Origin: Rhodospirillaceae bacterium
Lineage (GTDB): Bacteria; Pseudomonadota; Alphaproteobacteria; Rhodospirillales; Casp-alpha2
Length of the DNA: 64,000 nucleotides
Assembly (NCBI GenBank): GCA_016845145.1
Contig: JAERTE010000112.1
Location: forward strand, 62,001-126,000
Direction of reading: 5' to 3'
Shown here: one piece after another, positions 51,128 to 60,288 of the stretch
Layout: each line of letters starts with the position of its first letter
Position numbering within the stretch: position 1 is the stretch's first letter
Translations under genes and position numbers: made by a program
The notes under the pieces: generated by a model
Seen by the model: the letters and a program-made list of their open reading frames with translations, nothing else
The model's database searches: none
What the model was told of the DNA's origin: nothing

Positions 51128-52570
51128 CTATATGGCGCTCTTCCGGTTGAACAATTCGTTTGCCATGATTCCGACGCGGTCTTCAATGGCTTCGCAGGCA
51201 TCGAGGATCAAATCTTCGCGCCATCTGCGTCCAACGATCTGCACGCCTACCGGCAGACCGTCATTGGCATTGGCTGACACAATGCCCGCCGGCAGTCCCA
51301 TGTAATTCATGGAATAGCTGTAGACACCCGCACCCAGCACTTCGATGACACCTTCCAAACCTTGCGCGTCGCGGTCCCAGGCGTAGGTGGGGTGCGGCAG
51401 GAAAGGAGTGAGCATTAGCGGATATTCCGCAAGAAATGTCGTCCAGGCGCGGGCATAGTGGGCGCGCTTGGCCATACCCAGCAGTAGATCATGCCCTTCG
51501 TAGGGTTCGAAGTATGCGGTGTAGTCGTCGAAGATGCGCTGGATGGTGTCGCTGCCGTGAGCGCGGATGTCAGGCCCCAGCATGGCGATGGTTTCACCGA
51601 ACAGACAGCGATTGGCTTCACGTGCGGTTTCGCGCAACAACGGCGGTTCGGTTTCCACAATCTCATATCCGGCGTCCGCAAGGGCGTCTCGCGCGGTGGC
51701 GAGGGCTTTTTCGACAGCCGGGTGTAGGTCGAACTCAAAGGTGTTTTTGGTGAACGCCACTCGGATCGGGCGCTCCAAAACGGGACCTTCGAAGGGCATG
51801 GGCACCATCCAGGGGTCATGCGGGTCGTAATGCACCAGGCTTTGCATGGCGAGCCGAACGTCTTTCACTTCACGCGCGATGACGCCCTGCACGGACATCA
51901 GTTGCGCCAGCAAGCCGCGCTCGGCGATGGCGGAGGGGTTGTAGGCCGGCGTGCGGCCAAGACCCGGCTTGACGGTTGTCGCACCCGTGGCAGCGGCAGG
52001 AAACCGCAGCGAACCCCCGATGTCGTTGCCGTGTCCCAGCGCTCCCATGCCCGACATCACCGCCGCGGATGCCCCGCCCGACGACCCTCCTGCTGACGCC
52101 CAGTCGTTCCAGGGGTTCATGGTTCGGCCGTGCAGTTCGTTATCGGTGGTGGCACGGAATGAGAATTCCGGCGTGTTGGTGCGACCGATGACGATGGCGC
52201 CGGCACCGGTCAGGTTTTTGACAACCGGCGAATCGTCAGGTGCGACAATATCCTTGAAGGCCGCGACCCCATTGGGCGTGGCGTGGCCTTTTTGGTCGAT
52301 GTTTTCCTTGATGGTTACCGGTACGCCATGTAACGGGCCCAATGGGCCGGAATGTTTGAATGCCTTATCATGCGCTGCCGCCGTTTCCAGCGCTGCGTCG
52401 CTTAAGTCATCGACGACGGCATTGAGGGTGCCATTGACGGTGCGCATGCGTTCGACCGATGCAGCGACGGCGTCTGTTGCCGACAAATCACCCTTGGCTA
52501 TGGCCTTAGCCAGCTCACAAGCGCTCAGTTGCCATATGGGTGTGCTGTCACTCGCCCCATTAGTCACCAA
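51128..52570 (-). CDS. amidase signature family hydrolase
   Basis: A 480-residue amidase. The Ser-cis-Ser-Lys triad is visible: Lys88 in VPVTIKENID, Ser163/164 in GGSSGGASAA, and Ser187 in GNDIGGSLRFPA. It hydrolyses an amide to acid and ammonia or amine. Start is TTG at 52570 with GGGAG six bases upstream; GTG at 52567 is the alternative. It overlaps the gamma-glutamyltransferase gene by 11 bases. It is unlikely to be GatA because no gatB/gatC are adjacent and the length and C-terminal differ. Confidence 0.9.
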   Translation of the reverse strand: MVTNGASDSTPIWQLSACELAKAIAKGDLSATDAVAASVERMRTVNGTLNAVVDDLSDAALETAAAHDKAFKHSGPLGPLHGVPVTIKENIDQKGHATPNGVAAFKDIVAPDDSPVVKNLTGAGAIVIGRTNTPEFSFRATTDNELHGRTMNPWNDWASAGGSSGGASAAVMSGMGALGHGNDIGGSLRFPAAATGATTVKPGLGRTPAYNPSAIAERGLLAQLMSVQGVIAREVKDVRLAMQSLVHYDPHDPWMVPMPFEGPVLERPIRVAFTKNTFEFDLHPAVEKALATARDALADAGYEIVETEPPLLRETAREANRCLFGETIAMLGPDIRAHGSDTIQRIFDDYTAYFEPYEGHDLLLGMAKRAHYARAWTTFLAEYPLMLTPFLPHPTYAWDRDAQGLEGVIEVLGAGVYSYSMNYMGLPAGIVSANANDGLPVGVQIVGRRWREDLILDACEAIEDRVGIMANELFNRKSAI

Positions 52571-54278
52571 TGGCTACTCCCTCGCGTCTAGGGTCGGCGC
52601 CGCCTTGCAGGCCGTTCTTTGTGTGGCGGATGCCGTGCAACCCGCTGACCCGGCTCATCAACCGAACCTCGTGCCCCATGGCTTCGAGCTTCGACTTCAG
52701 GCCTTCCGCGGCTGTACCTTGTTCCAACTCCGTAACGCCGTTGCGGTTGACGAAATTACCCAGGCTGATGGCCGCCTGCATATCCATATTCCAGTCGAGC
52801 GCCGCGATCACGGTTTTGGCCACGTAACCGATGATGCGCGACCCGCCGGGCGAGCCCACCGCCATGATTAGCTTGCCGTCATTGTCGAGCACCAGGGTCG
52901 GCGACATGGAACTGCGTGGCCGTTTGCCGGGTGCCGGGCGATTGGCGACCGGTTTGCCGTCACGTTCAGCGCGGAACGAAAAATCCGTCAGTTGGTTGTT
53001 AAGGATAAAACCCCCGGTCATGAGCCGCGAGCCGAACACGGTTTCAATACTGGATGTCATGGAAACTGCATTGCCGTCGGCATCGACGACGCTCAGATGG
53101 CTGGTGGAATGACCCTTGGTGCCGTCACCGGGCGCGAACTTAAAGGCGGTCGCACCGAGCGGCACACCGGGCTTTCTTTTGCCTCCGGCTCGCGTTCGGT
53201 TGATCAGTTTGGAGCGTTTGCGTAGATAGGCGCGGTTCAGCATTCCTTGCTTGGGCACCGGTACGAAATCGGCATCAGCCACGTAGGCGTTACGGTCGGC
53301 GAAAGCCAGTGCGCTGGCCTCGGCGACCAAATGCACCGCTTCGCTCGATGCCGGAGCCAGCTTTCCGAGTTCGAATGGCTCCAGCAGGCCTAGAATCTGT
53401 GCGACCGCCAGGCCACCCGATGATGGCGGACCCATGCCGCATACCTGCCACTGGCGGTAGGGCGCACATACCGGTGTGCGTTTGACGGCCCGGTAGGCGG
53501 CCATGTCGCCCAGCGTCATGCCGCTCGGGTTGTTGGATGCCCGGCGCACTTCGTCGACGATACCCTTGGCTATAGCGCCCCGGTAAAAGGCCTTGGCGCC
53601 GCCATCAGCGAGTGCGTGGAATGTCTTGGCCAAGGCCGGATTGCGGATCAGGGTTCCCACGGCTCGGTCTTCGCCAGTGGCGCTGTAGAAATAACCGCGT
53701 GCCGTTGGCGTGCCGCGCAGAATTTTTTCCCGTTCCAGCAACCCGGAAAGGCGCGGTGAGATGGCAAAACCTTTTTCGGCCAATGTGATCGCAGATTGGA
53801 ACAACTGATGCCAAGGGAGCTTGCCGTGGTCGCGGTGCGCCAGTTCCAGCATGGCGATCAATCCGGGCACGCCGACGGACGAGCCACCTGCCGCTGCCTG
53901 CATGAACTTCATCGGTTTGCCGTCTTTCTGGAACATCTTCGGATGCGCCGATCGCGGTGCGGTCTCGCGACCGTCATAGCTTTCGACAGATTGGTTGCGG
54001 CCATCGAAGTGCATCAAAAAAGCACCGCCGCCGATGCCCGAGGACTGCGGTTCTACCAGTGTCAGCACCATCTGCGCGGCGATGGCGGCATCGACGGCGC
54101 TGCCGCCGGCGCGCAGCATGTCCAGGCCGGCTTGGGCAGCCAACGGATTGGCGGCCGACACCATATGTCGTGCCGCGGTTCCGGAGCCGCCAGAGGTGGC
54201 CGGCGGTTCGACCGGTGCACAGCCGATGGCAAACAGGAAAGTGAGCGAAATGAGAATTTTCGAAGGAAATTGCAGCAT
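52560..54278 (-). CDS. ggt: gamma-glutamyltransferase
   Basis: A 572-residue exported N-terminal-nucleophile enzyme. The N terminus has a hydrophobic signal with a lipobox-like FAIGC, so the proenzyme may be lipid-anchored. The autoprocessing Thr is in GHSTSHLSVVD near residue 387. Substrate residues in SSIETVFGSRL and SSMSPTLVL (oxyanion) and the GSPGGSRI motif are visible. It cleaves gamma-glutamyl bonds, for example of glutathione, in the periplasm. It overlaps the amidase by 11 bases. The gene is the first of the minus-strand set. Confidence 0.94.
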   Translation of the reverse strand: MLQFPSKILISLTFLFAIGCAPVEPPATSGGSGTAARHMVSAANPLAAQAGLDMLRAGGSAVDAAIAAQMVLTLVEPQSSGIGGGAFLMHFDGRNQSVESYDGRETAPRSAHPKMFQKDGKPMKFMQAAAGGSSVGVPGLIAMLELAHRDHGKLPWHQLFQSAITLAEKGFAISPRLSGLLEREKILRGTPTARGYFYSATGEDRAVGTLIRNPALAKTFHALADGGAKAFYRGAIAKGIVDEVRRASNNPSGMTLGDMAAYRAVKRTPVCAPYRQWQVCGMGPPSSGGLAVAQILGLLEPFELGKLAPASSEAVHLVAEASALAFADRNAYVADADFVPVPKQGMLNRAYLRKRSKLINRTRAGGKRKPGVPLGATAFKFAPGDGTKGHSTSHLSVVDADGNAVSMTSSIETVFGSRLMTGGFILNNQLTDFSFRAERDGKPVANRPAPGKRPRSSMSPTLVLDNDGKLIMAVGSPGGSRIIGYVAKTVIAALDWNMDMQAAISLGNFVNRNGVTELEQGTAAEGLKSKLEAMGHEVRLMSRVSGLHGIRHTKNGLQGGADPRREGVAIGD

Positions 54279-54602
54279 GATGGACGTATCATACGCGTTC
54301 GACGTTTATCGTGTCACCCACTGATGGCATCGGCCAATGATAACACTGGATAGCTAACGCATGGACAATTTCATAGTCAGTGCTCTTCGGGAGCATGCCG
54401 TATGGTGGATGCTCGTGTTGTTTGTTGGCGTATTGGTGTGGGGGTTCCGTGGTCGCGTCAAAGCCCGCCGCGACGAGGAGGCCAACCGCCGTCGTGACGG
54501 TGGGATTTGACTTTCTCGGTGATTTATTGTGCACTGCACAATCTGTCGATGCGCTCAGACATTGCGACCAGTTGACAGGGCCGGACGGGGGCTTTGATTG
54601 AA
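54279..54602. other. divergent intergenic region between ggt and panB
   Basis: Apart from the small open frame 54361-54510 there is no supported gene. TTGACA is present at 54572-54577, but no -10 lies at the proper distance, so the panB promoter is unresolved. Confidence 0.4.
54361..54510 (+). CDS. possible 49-residue single-span membrane peptide
   Basis: An ATG-started frame of 49 codons. Residues 14-28 (VWWMLVLFVGVLVWGF) form one membrane helix, followed by a highly basic tail (RGRVKARRDEEANRRRDGG). This N-out, C-in pattern is typical of small bacterial membrane proteins such as CcoQ- or CcmD-like subunits, but it lacks their diagnostic residues. The ribosome binding site is weak. It lies between divergent ggt and panB. 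Composition fits coding sequence, but there is no homology evidence. Confidence 0.4.
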   Translation: MDNFIVSALREHAVWWMLVLFVGVLVWGFRGRVKARRDEEANRRRDGGI

Positions 54603-55433
54603 ATGAACCAGACGTCAAATATTGAACGTGTGCACACCGACGCCATCAGAGCGCGCAAAGGTCGCGATCCTTTGGTGTGTTTGACGGCGTACACGACGCC
54701 CATGGCGAAAGCCCTGGACCCCTATTGCGACCTGTTGTTGGTGGGGGATTCTCTAGCCATGGTCATCTACGGCCTGGAGACGACACGCGGCGTCACGCTC
54801 GATATCATGATTGCGCACGGCCAAGCTGTGATGCGCGGCACCGAACGCGCCTGCGTGGTCGTCGACTTGCCACACGGCAGCTATGAGACCTCTGAATACC
54901 AAGCTATCGCCTCAGCGGCGCGAGTGATGTCCGAAACCGGCTGCCAAGCGGTGAAACTGGAAGGCGGCGTCGAGATGGCGTCCACGGTGAAGGCCATCGT
55001 CGATGCCGGTGTTCCTGTGTTGGGCCACGTGGGCCTGCTGCCGCAGAAAGCTGAACATCGCGGCGGATTCAAGATCCAAGGCAAGGATGATGAGGGCGCC
55101 AAGCAAGTCATGGCCGATGCCCAGGCCATTGCGGACGCCGGCGCATTCGCCATGGTTATCGAAGGCACCGTGGAGCCCGTGGCCCGCGCGATAACGGAAC
55201 AAGTCGGCGTGCCGACCATTGGTATCGGGGCCTCACCAGCCTGCGACGGCCAGATATTGGTGACTCAGGACATGATCGGTACGTTTGCAGACTTCACGCC
55301 CAAGTTCGTCAAAAAATACGCCGATCTCGGCACCGCCATGACCGATGCCGCCAAGGCCTATGCCGAAGATGTCCGCGCCCGCCGCTTTCCGGGCCTGGAG
55401 CACTGTTTCGGCGTCGAAAAACCGGCGGACTGA
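54603..55433 (+). CDS. panB: 3-methyl-2-oxobutanoate hydroxymethyltransferase
   Basis: A 276-residue TIM-barrel enzyme that makes ketopantoate from 2-ketoisovalerate and methylene-tetrahydrofolate, in the pantothenate route. Motifs are [39 protein letters not shown] and GVEMAST. ATG at 54603 is preferred over TTG at 54594. It is followed 11 bases later by panC. Cytosolic. Identification is firm. Confidence 0.96.
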   Translation: MNQTSNIERVHTDAIRARKGRDPLVCLTAYTTPMAKALDPYCDLLLVGDSLAMVIYGLETTRGVTLDIMIAHGQAVMRGTERACVVVDLPHGSYETSEYQAIASAARVMSETGCQAVKLEGGVEMASTVKAIVDAGVPVLGHVGLLPQKAEHRGGFKIQGKDDEGAKQVMADAQAIADAGAFAMVIEGTVEPVARAITEQVGVPTIGIGASPACDGQILVTQDMIGTFADFTPKFVKKYADLGTAMTDAAKAYAEDVRARRFPGLEHCFGVEKPAD

Positions 55434-55444
55434 CAGGCCTATTC

Positions 55445-56263
55445 ATGCAGATCGTCCGCACCATTGCCGACTTGCGAAGTTGTATCGCCGCTTGGCGCGC
55501 TGAAGGGCTCAGCGTCGGATTGGTGCCGACCATGGGCGGGCTGCACGCAGGGCACCTTTCCTTGGTGGGCGAAGCGGCGCGGCGGACCGACCGGGTTGTG
55601 GCGACGCTGTTCGTCAATCCGACCCAGTTTGCGCCCAACGAAGATTTTGACAGTTACCCCCGCGACGAGGCTGCCGACGCAGCCATGTTCGAGGGTGCCG
55701 GTGCGGCGCTGATGTTCGCGCCCGCACCAGAGATCATGTACCCCAAAGGCCACACCACCAAGGTGATCGTCGAAGAGTTGGGGGCGATGTTGGAGGGCGA
55801 ATTCCGACCGCATTTCTTTGTCGGCGTAGCAACCATCGTCACCAAGCTTTTGCTGCAAAGCTTGCCTGATGTGGCGGTGTTCGGCGAGAAGGATTACCAG
55901 CAACTTTGTGTTATCCGCGCGATGGTGCGGGATCTGGATATCCCGGTCGAGATCGTCGGCGGCGAAACCGTGCGCGAAGACGATGGCCTCGCCATGTCGT
56001 CGCGCAATGCGTATCTTTCGGCGGAAGAGCGCAAGGTCGCACCGGTGCTGTATGAGAATCTGCGCCTTGTGGCAGCGGGTGAACGGACGGCGGAAGAGGC
56101 CTCGGCATATCTTTTGGAAGCCGGTTTTTCGTCCGTTGATTATATCTCCGTGCGTGACGCGGTAACGTTGCTGCCTGAGATGAACCCGGGCCGACCGGCC
56201 CGCGTCCTGGGCGCGGCTTGGCTCGGAAAAACGCGCCTGATCGACAATCTGGCGGTCGGCTGA
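55445..56263 (+). CDS. panC: pantothenate synthetase
   Basis: A 272-residue enzyme that joins pantoate and beta-alanine using ATP. The HIGH-like motif is PTMGGLHAGHLSLV near residue 28; FVNPTQFAPNEDF and VFGEKDYQQLCVIRAMV and the KMS-like SSRNAYLS follow. Normal length. Its TGA stop overlaps the ATG of the next gene by one base (TGATG), so the three genes are translationally coupled. Confidence 0.96.
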   Translation: MQIVRTIADLRSCIAAWRAEGLSVGLVPTMGGLHAGHLSLVGEAARRTDRVVATLFVNPTQFAPNEDFDSYPRDEAADAAMFEGAGAALMFAPAPEIMYPKGHTTKVIVEELGAMLEGEFRPHFFVGVATIVTKLLLQSLPDVAVFGEKDYQQLCVIRAMVRDLDIPVEIVGGETVREDDGLAMSSRNAYLSAEERKVAPVLYENLRLVAAGERTAEEASAYLLEAGFSSVDYISVRDAVTLLPEMNPGRPARVLGAAWLGKTRLIDNLAVG

Positions 56264-56889
56264 TGCCCTTGCAGAACCGGGTTACGCCGGACGGACAAAT
56301 CATCGCCACGTCTGCGCGCGGGACCATGATGGGCAATCGCGGCGTTTTGCATGATGAGAAGCAAAGGTTGGGTCCGGCGCGGTGGCGCCATAAAAACTGG
56401 GTGGCTTGCCGCCTGCAGTTCAATGGCCGCCAACGCCAGGTGATGGCACCCAGGCGCTATACGGAACTGTTTTTCCTCGATGAAGCTGTCGCTTTCGCCG
56501 CTGGCCACCGGCCTTGCGCGGAATGCCGGCGCGCCGACTACAAGCTGTTTAAGGCGCTTTGGACGGATGTTCACGGCGGTGGTGCATTGTCCGCCAAGGA
56601 AATCGACGACCTGTTGCATTCGGAGCGCGCAATCGCGCGTCAGGCCGAGCAGAAACGGCATTCGGCACGAATTTTGAATTTGCCGGATTGCGCTTTCGTC
56701 ATGTATGGCGAAACGCCGCATCTGGTGCTTGGTGAGCAACTGCTGCCTTATGCACCTGAGGGCTACAGTGCGGCCATCAAACGACCCCAGCACGGTGAAA
56801 TAATCGTGCTAACGCCGCCAAGTGTGCTTGAAGTCTTCCGTGCCGGTTTTCGCCCAGCACTCAGTCCGTCGGTGGTTGATCCAGTCTGA
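56263..56889 (+). CDS. conserved unknown protein with an Ada-like Cys motif
   Basis: A 208-residue cytosolic protein. I recognise a conserved uncharacterised family: the N terminus has RVTPDGQIIATSARGTMMGN, followed by a strand-rich block (LQFNGRQRQVM), then YTELFFLDEAVAFAAGHRPCAECRRADY, shown here in part. The GHRPCAECR segment resembles the GxRPCxxCR of Ada-type methylphosphotriester domains, but the upstream Cys pair is reduced to one (VACRL). ATG at 56263 overlaps the panC stop. The 3' end overlaps the converging MBL-fold gene by 29 bases. Function unknown. Confidence 0.75.
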   Translation: MPLQNRVTPDGQIIATSARGTMMGNRGVLHDEKQRLGPARWRHKNWVACRLQFNGRQRQVMAPRRYTELFFLDEAVAFAAGHRPCAECRRADYKLFKALWTDVHGGGALSAKEIDDLLHSERAIARQAEQKRHSARILNLPDCAFVMYGETPHLVLGEQLLPYAPEGYSAAIKRPQHGEIIVLTPPSVLEVFRAGFRPALSPSVVDPV

Positions 56890-57658
56890 CAGCAATGCCG
56901 TCGAGTTCCGGCGACGATGCCGGATAGCGCTCCATGACCAACGGGTCGTGGCCAGGAACGATATGGTCTTCCGAATCGGCCATTTCCCGCAATCGGTCGT
57001 AGCCCGCCACCATGTCGCCGACGTTGTAAACAATGGGGAATGGGTTGGTCTGATCCATGTTGGCGTATAGGTGGCTGGCGTCGGATGCCAGCACCACCCA
57101 GCCGCGTTCCGTCCACACACGCACGAACTGCAGCCCATCGGTATGGCCGCCCACATGGTGCACGGAGACGCCAGGTGCCAACTCTGCATCGCCGTTGTGA
57201 AACCGCACGCGTCCGCCATAGACCCCGCGCACCACATCGACCACGTCTTCCACATTGTAAGCGGCATTGAACACAGTCTTGGTCATGGAGCGCCCGGTGG
57301 CGTAGGACATCTCGCGGTCCTGCAGATGGAAGGTCGCATTGGGAAACAGGCCGAAGTTTCCGACGTGGTCGTAGTGCATATGAGTGATGATGACATCTTC
57401 GACCGTGTCCGCATCGACACCGACCATCCCAAGGCCTTCGGACGGACAGCGGATCAGTTTGCGGTCGCGTTTGGCAGCTGTCTCGGCGCTGAAGCCTATA
57501 TCGACAACAAAGGTACGCTCAGGCGAGATTAAGGCCCAGACGAAAAAATCGAGTGGCATGTCTGCGTCATGCAGATCGCCGGCGTGGATTAAGTTCTCCA
57601 TGCCCTTGCGAACGTGGTGGGCATATTTGACAGCGTGAATGACATAGGGGTCTGGCAT
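56861..57658 (-). CDS. metallo-beta-lactamase-fold hydrolase (lactonase-like)
   Basis: A 265-residue MBL-fold enzyme. The metal motif is H93-x-H95-x-D97-H98 (ITHMHYDHVG), with further ligands in GGHTDG near 171, an Asp in LASDASHL and the last His in PGHDPLV. The N-terminal YAHHVRKGMENLIHAGD and the DFFVWAL segment resemble the AHL-lactonase branch. The substrate may be a lactone or ester but is unknown. It follows the hybrid kinase with 18 bases between, on the same strand. Confidence 0.87.
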   Translation of the reverse strand: MPDPYVIHAVKYAHHVRKGMENLIHAGDLHDADMPLDFFVWALISPERTFVVDIGFSAETAAKRDRKLIRCPSEGLGMVGVDADTVEDVIITHMHYDHVGNFGLFPNATFHLQDREMSYATGRSMTKTVFNAAYNVEDVVDVVRGVYGGRVRFHNGDAELAPGVSVHHVGGHTDGLQFVRVWTERGWVVLASDASHLYANMDQTNPFPIVYNVGDMVAGYDRLREMADSEDHIVPGHDPLVMERYPASSPELDGIAVRLDQPPTD

Positions 57659-57676
57659 GGCGAAACTCGCGTACGT

Positions 57677-60220
57677 TCAGTTGGCACTATCGGCAAGGTC
57701 GTCGAGTTCCGCGAGAAAATCAAGAACCTGGCCGGAAGGTTCTTGATCAACCTCTGCAGCCTCGTCGCGCGACGTTGTATCGACGATAAGGTGTGACGGC
57801 GGACGAATTTCGTTTGCAACGTGGATTTCTTCTCCAAAAGCATCATTGATTGCACCGATCAATTCGCCTCTGTCGATCGGTTTGGTGACGCAGGAGGTCA
57901 TGCCGGCGGCCAGATATTCTGTCACATGTTCTGACAGAGCGTCGGCGGTTACGGCAATCACGGGGATATCGCATTTTGGCCGTTGCAGCTGGCGGATGGC
58001 GCGGGTTGCATCAGGGCCGTTCATCTCGGGCATACGGACGTCCATCAACACCAGATCAAATTCATCGCTGTGGACTGCTGCCAATGCTGCGGCGCCGGTC
58101 TCTACCATGGTCAGGTGGTGACCAAGGGGGGTCAGGATCGATTTCATAATCAGTTGGTTCAGCGGATTATCCTCCGCCACCAAAATTCGTAGCGAGCGGT
58201 CGGCGGCGTATGACAAACTGGTGGATCTCCGTGTCGCGGCGATCTCGGTTTTGGCGGCTTCTACTGTCACCGTGAACCAAAAAGTCGAACCACTGCCAAC
58301 TTCGCTTTCGACACCGATCTCTCCGTCCATAAGTGCGCAAAGGCGCCGCGAGATTGCCAGGCCCAACCCGGTTCCTTCGTACTTCCGGCTGGTGGAGGTG
58401 TCGGCTTGGGTAAAATCATCAAACAAATGGTCGCGCGTATCGGCCGGAATGCCGATGCCGCTGTCAATAATGTAGAATTGAAGTTTGATCGCGCCGTCAT
58501 CTTCACTATCGCAGGTTACGGCGATTTTGACCGAACCTTCGTGGGTAAACTTCACCGCGTTGCCGACCAAATTGATGAGAATCTGGCGAATGCGGGTGGG
58601 GTCGGAATTGACCGACATGGGCAAGTCTTCGTCAACTTCCAGAGCAACGACCAACCCCTTGTCTTCGGCTTTCGGGCGGATGAGATCAATGGCATCGGCG
58701 ATCAATGCGCTCAGGTTGAAGTCGATGTGTTCGATCTCCAATTTGCCGGCTTGAATTTTTGAGAGATCAAGAATGTCGTTGATAATAGTGATCAGGCTTT
58801 CGCCGGCACCGCGGAGTTTGACCACCGTGTCATGATGTGGTGGTCCCAGATTCGATTCCAACAAAATATCGGCCAATCCCAGAATGCCGGTCATCGGCGT
58901 TCGGATCTCGTGGCTCATGGTGGCGAGGAATTCAGATTTCGCTTTCTCCGACGCCAGGGCGCGTTCACGTTCATGCGCATACTTATCGGCAAGATCGGAT
59001 AGCTCCGTGGTGCGAAGCTCAAGCGCCTGCTGTGAGCGCTCCAACTCCTGGATATTGCGTGTGAGTTCCGCTTCGTTGCGTTGTAAGCGCTCGGTACGGC
59101 GCTCAACCTCGAGTTCGAGGTTGGTGTTAGCGTCGCGCAATTCCGCTTCCGCGGCTTTCTGTTCAGTAATGTCGCGACCGTAAATATTGATATACCCAGC
59201 TTCGCGAAACGGCTGGGCCGCCAGCAAATAGGTTTTGTTGTCCAGGTCCAGTTGTTCAGCGCGAGGTTCACCAGTATCGAACGCAAACACAATAAGCCGC
59301 AACAGACGGCGCGAAACGGCGGTTTTTTCGGAGTCTCTAAACAGTCTGGGGACGGCTTCGCTTGCTGCATTTGCAAGCAGTACCCTTCCGTCCGAACGGC
59401 ACCGCATCACTGGATTGGGGTTTTCCGCAGGGAAGCGGGCCAAGGCCTCGATTTCTGCAAGATTGGACGAAATTTCCTCTGCCAATTGTTGGACGCCCCT
59501 GTATAGGTCCCCGACCTCGTCGCTGCGGGTTAGGCCATCGATGCTCAGGTCCAACTCGCGCAGGTCGCCGCGGGAGTTGACCAGGCTTTCGCGTAGGCCA
59601 ATCATTGGGCCCAGCAGGCGTTGTGCCAGGACAATCATGATGGCGACGGTCGTAAAAACGCAAATCAGCAGCGTGAGTCCACCAATCCGGATAGCGAATT
59701 TCGTAATCTCTATCGGCACATGGCTGGTATCGAACCGCAATGCCAGTGTATATGTATAGCCGTCTCCGACGCCCCGCCAGGCGAGATCATGAGCATGAGC
59801 TTCGGGCAAAAGAGCTTCGAAAAAGGGCTCCTCCGCGGATAGGTGCTGTTTCATGTTAGGGCGGTCCCCGACGACAAACGGAGGTGTGCCGTCGTCGAAC
59901 AGCAAGGCAGCGCCGGTAACGCCGGCTACATCTATGGCGCCGATCGCGATTTGCATGAGCGCATCTTTACCGCCATCGGAAGCAGCCTCGACCAAGCGAA
60001 ACATTGCCAGGCCATCTTCTCGCATGCGCTGATGCAGGTCGTCGTCCAGCCGCAGCGCCGAGGGAACCAGGATAACCGCTTCGATAAACAGGATGGCCAA
60101 AAAAACGACCGCCGCCAACCGCCGAGCCAATGGCGAAAACAGCGGGCGCTTTAGCGTACTGAAGCCGGATATCGTCGAGGTCATTCGGACGCGCTTCTTC
60201 CCCCTTGCAATAGGCCACAT
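57677..60220 (-). CDS. hybrid sensor histidine kinase
   Basis: An 847-residue membrane kinase. The first helix lies near residues 33-55, a periplasmic region of about 120 residues follows, the second helix is near 177-200, and then come HAMP, PAS and a coiled-coil. The H-box is FLATMSHEIRTPMTGILGLA (about residue 435), the ATPase has NLVGNAVKFTHEG and GTGLGLAISRRL, and a receiver domain (RILVAEDNPLNQLIM, VLMDVRMPEMNG) ends the protein. No Hpt domain follows. Start is ATG 60220 or 60184; neither has a good ribosome binding site. Confidence 0.93.
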   Translation of the reverse strand: MWPIARGKKRVRMTSTISGFSTLKRPLFSPLARRLAAVVFLAILFIEAVILVPSALRLDDDLHQRMREDGLAMFRLVEAASDGGKDALMQIAIGAIDVAGVTGAALLFDDGTPPFVVGDRPNMKQHLSAEEPFFEALLPEAHAHDLAWRGVGDGYTYTLALRFDTSHVPIEITKFAIRIGGLTLLICVFTTVAIMIVLAQRLLGPMIGLRESLVNSRGDLRELDLSIDGLTRSDEVGDLYRGVQQLAEEISSNLAEIEALARFPAENPNPVMRCRSDGRVLLANAASEAVPRLFRDSEKTAVSRRLLRLIVFAFDTGEPRAEQLDLDNKTYLLAAQPFREAGYINIYGRDITEQKAAEAELRDANTNLELEVERRTERLQRNEAELTRNIQELERSQQALELRTTELSDLADKYAHERERALASEKAKSEFLATMSHEIRTPMTGILGLADILLESNLGPPHHDTVVKLRGAGESLITIINDILDLSKIQAGKLEIEHIDFNLSALIADAIDLIRPKAEDKGLVVALEVDEDLPMSVNSDPTRIRQILINLVGNAVKFTHEGSVKIAVTCDSEDDGAIKLQFYIIDSGIGIPADTRDHLFDDFTQADTSTSRKYEGTGLGLAISRRLCALMDGEIGVESEVGSGSTFWFTVTVEAAKTEIAATRRSTSLSYAADRSLRILVAEDNPLNQLIMKSILTPLGHHLTMVETGAAALAAVHSDEFDLVLMDVRMPEMNGPDATRAIRQLQRPKCDIPVIAVTADALSEHVTEYLAAGMTSCVTKPIDRGELIGAINDAFGEEIHVANEIRPPSHLIVDTTSRDEAAEVDQEPSGQVLDFLAELDDLADSAN

Positions 60221-60288
60221 TGCCTAGGGTAGCATATTCTTATCGTGTGACGGCAAGCATTCCGATCAAATATCGGTGTGAACGAGCG

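Noticed and set aside
54572-54598. TTGACA-based promoter for panB
   Set aside because: TTGACA at 54572 has no -10 hexamer at 16-18 bases; the nearest TTTGAT is 15 bases away and would leave almost no leader.
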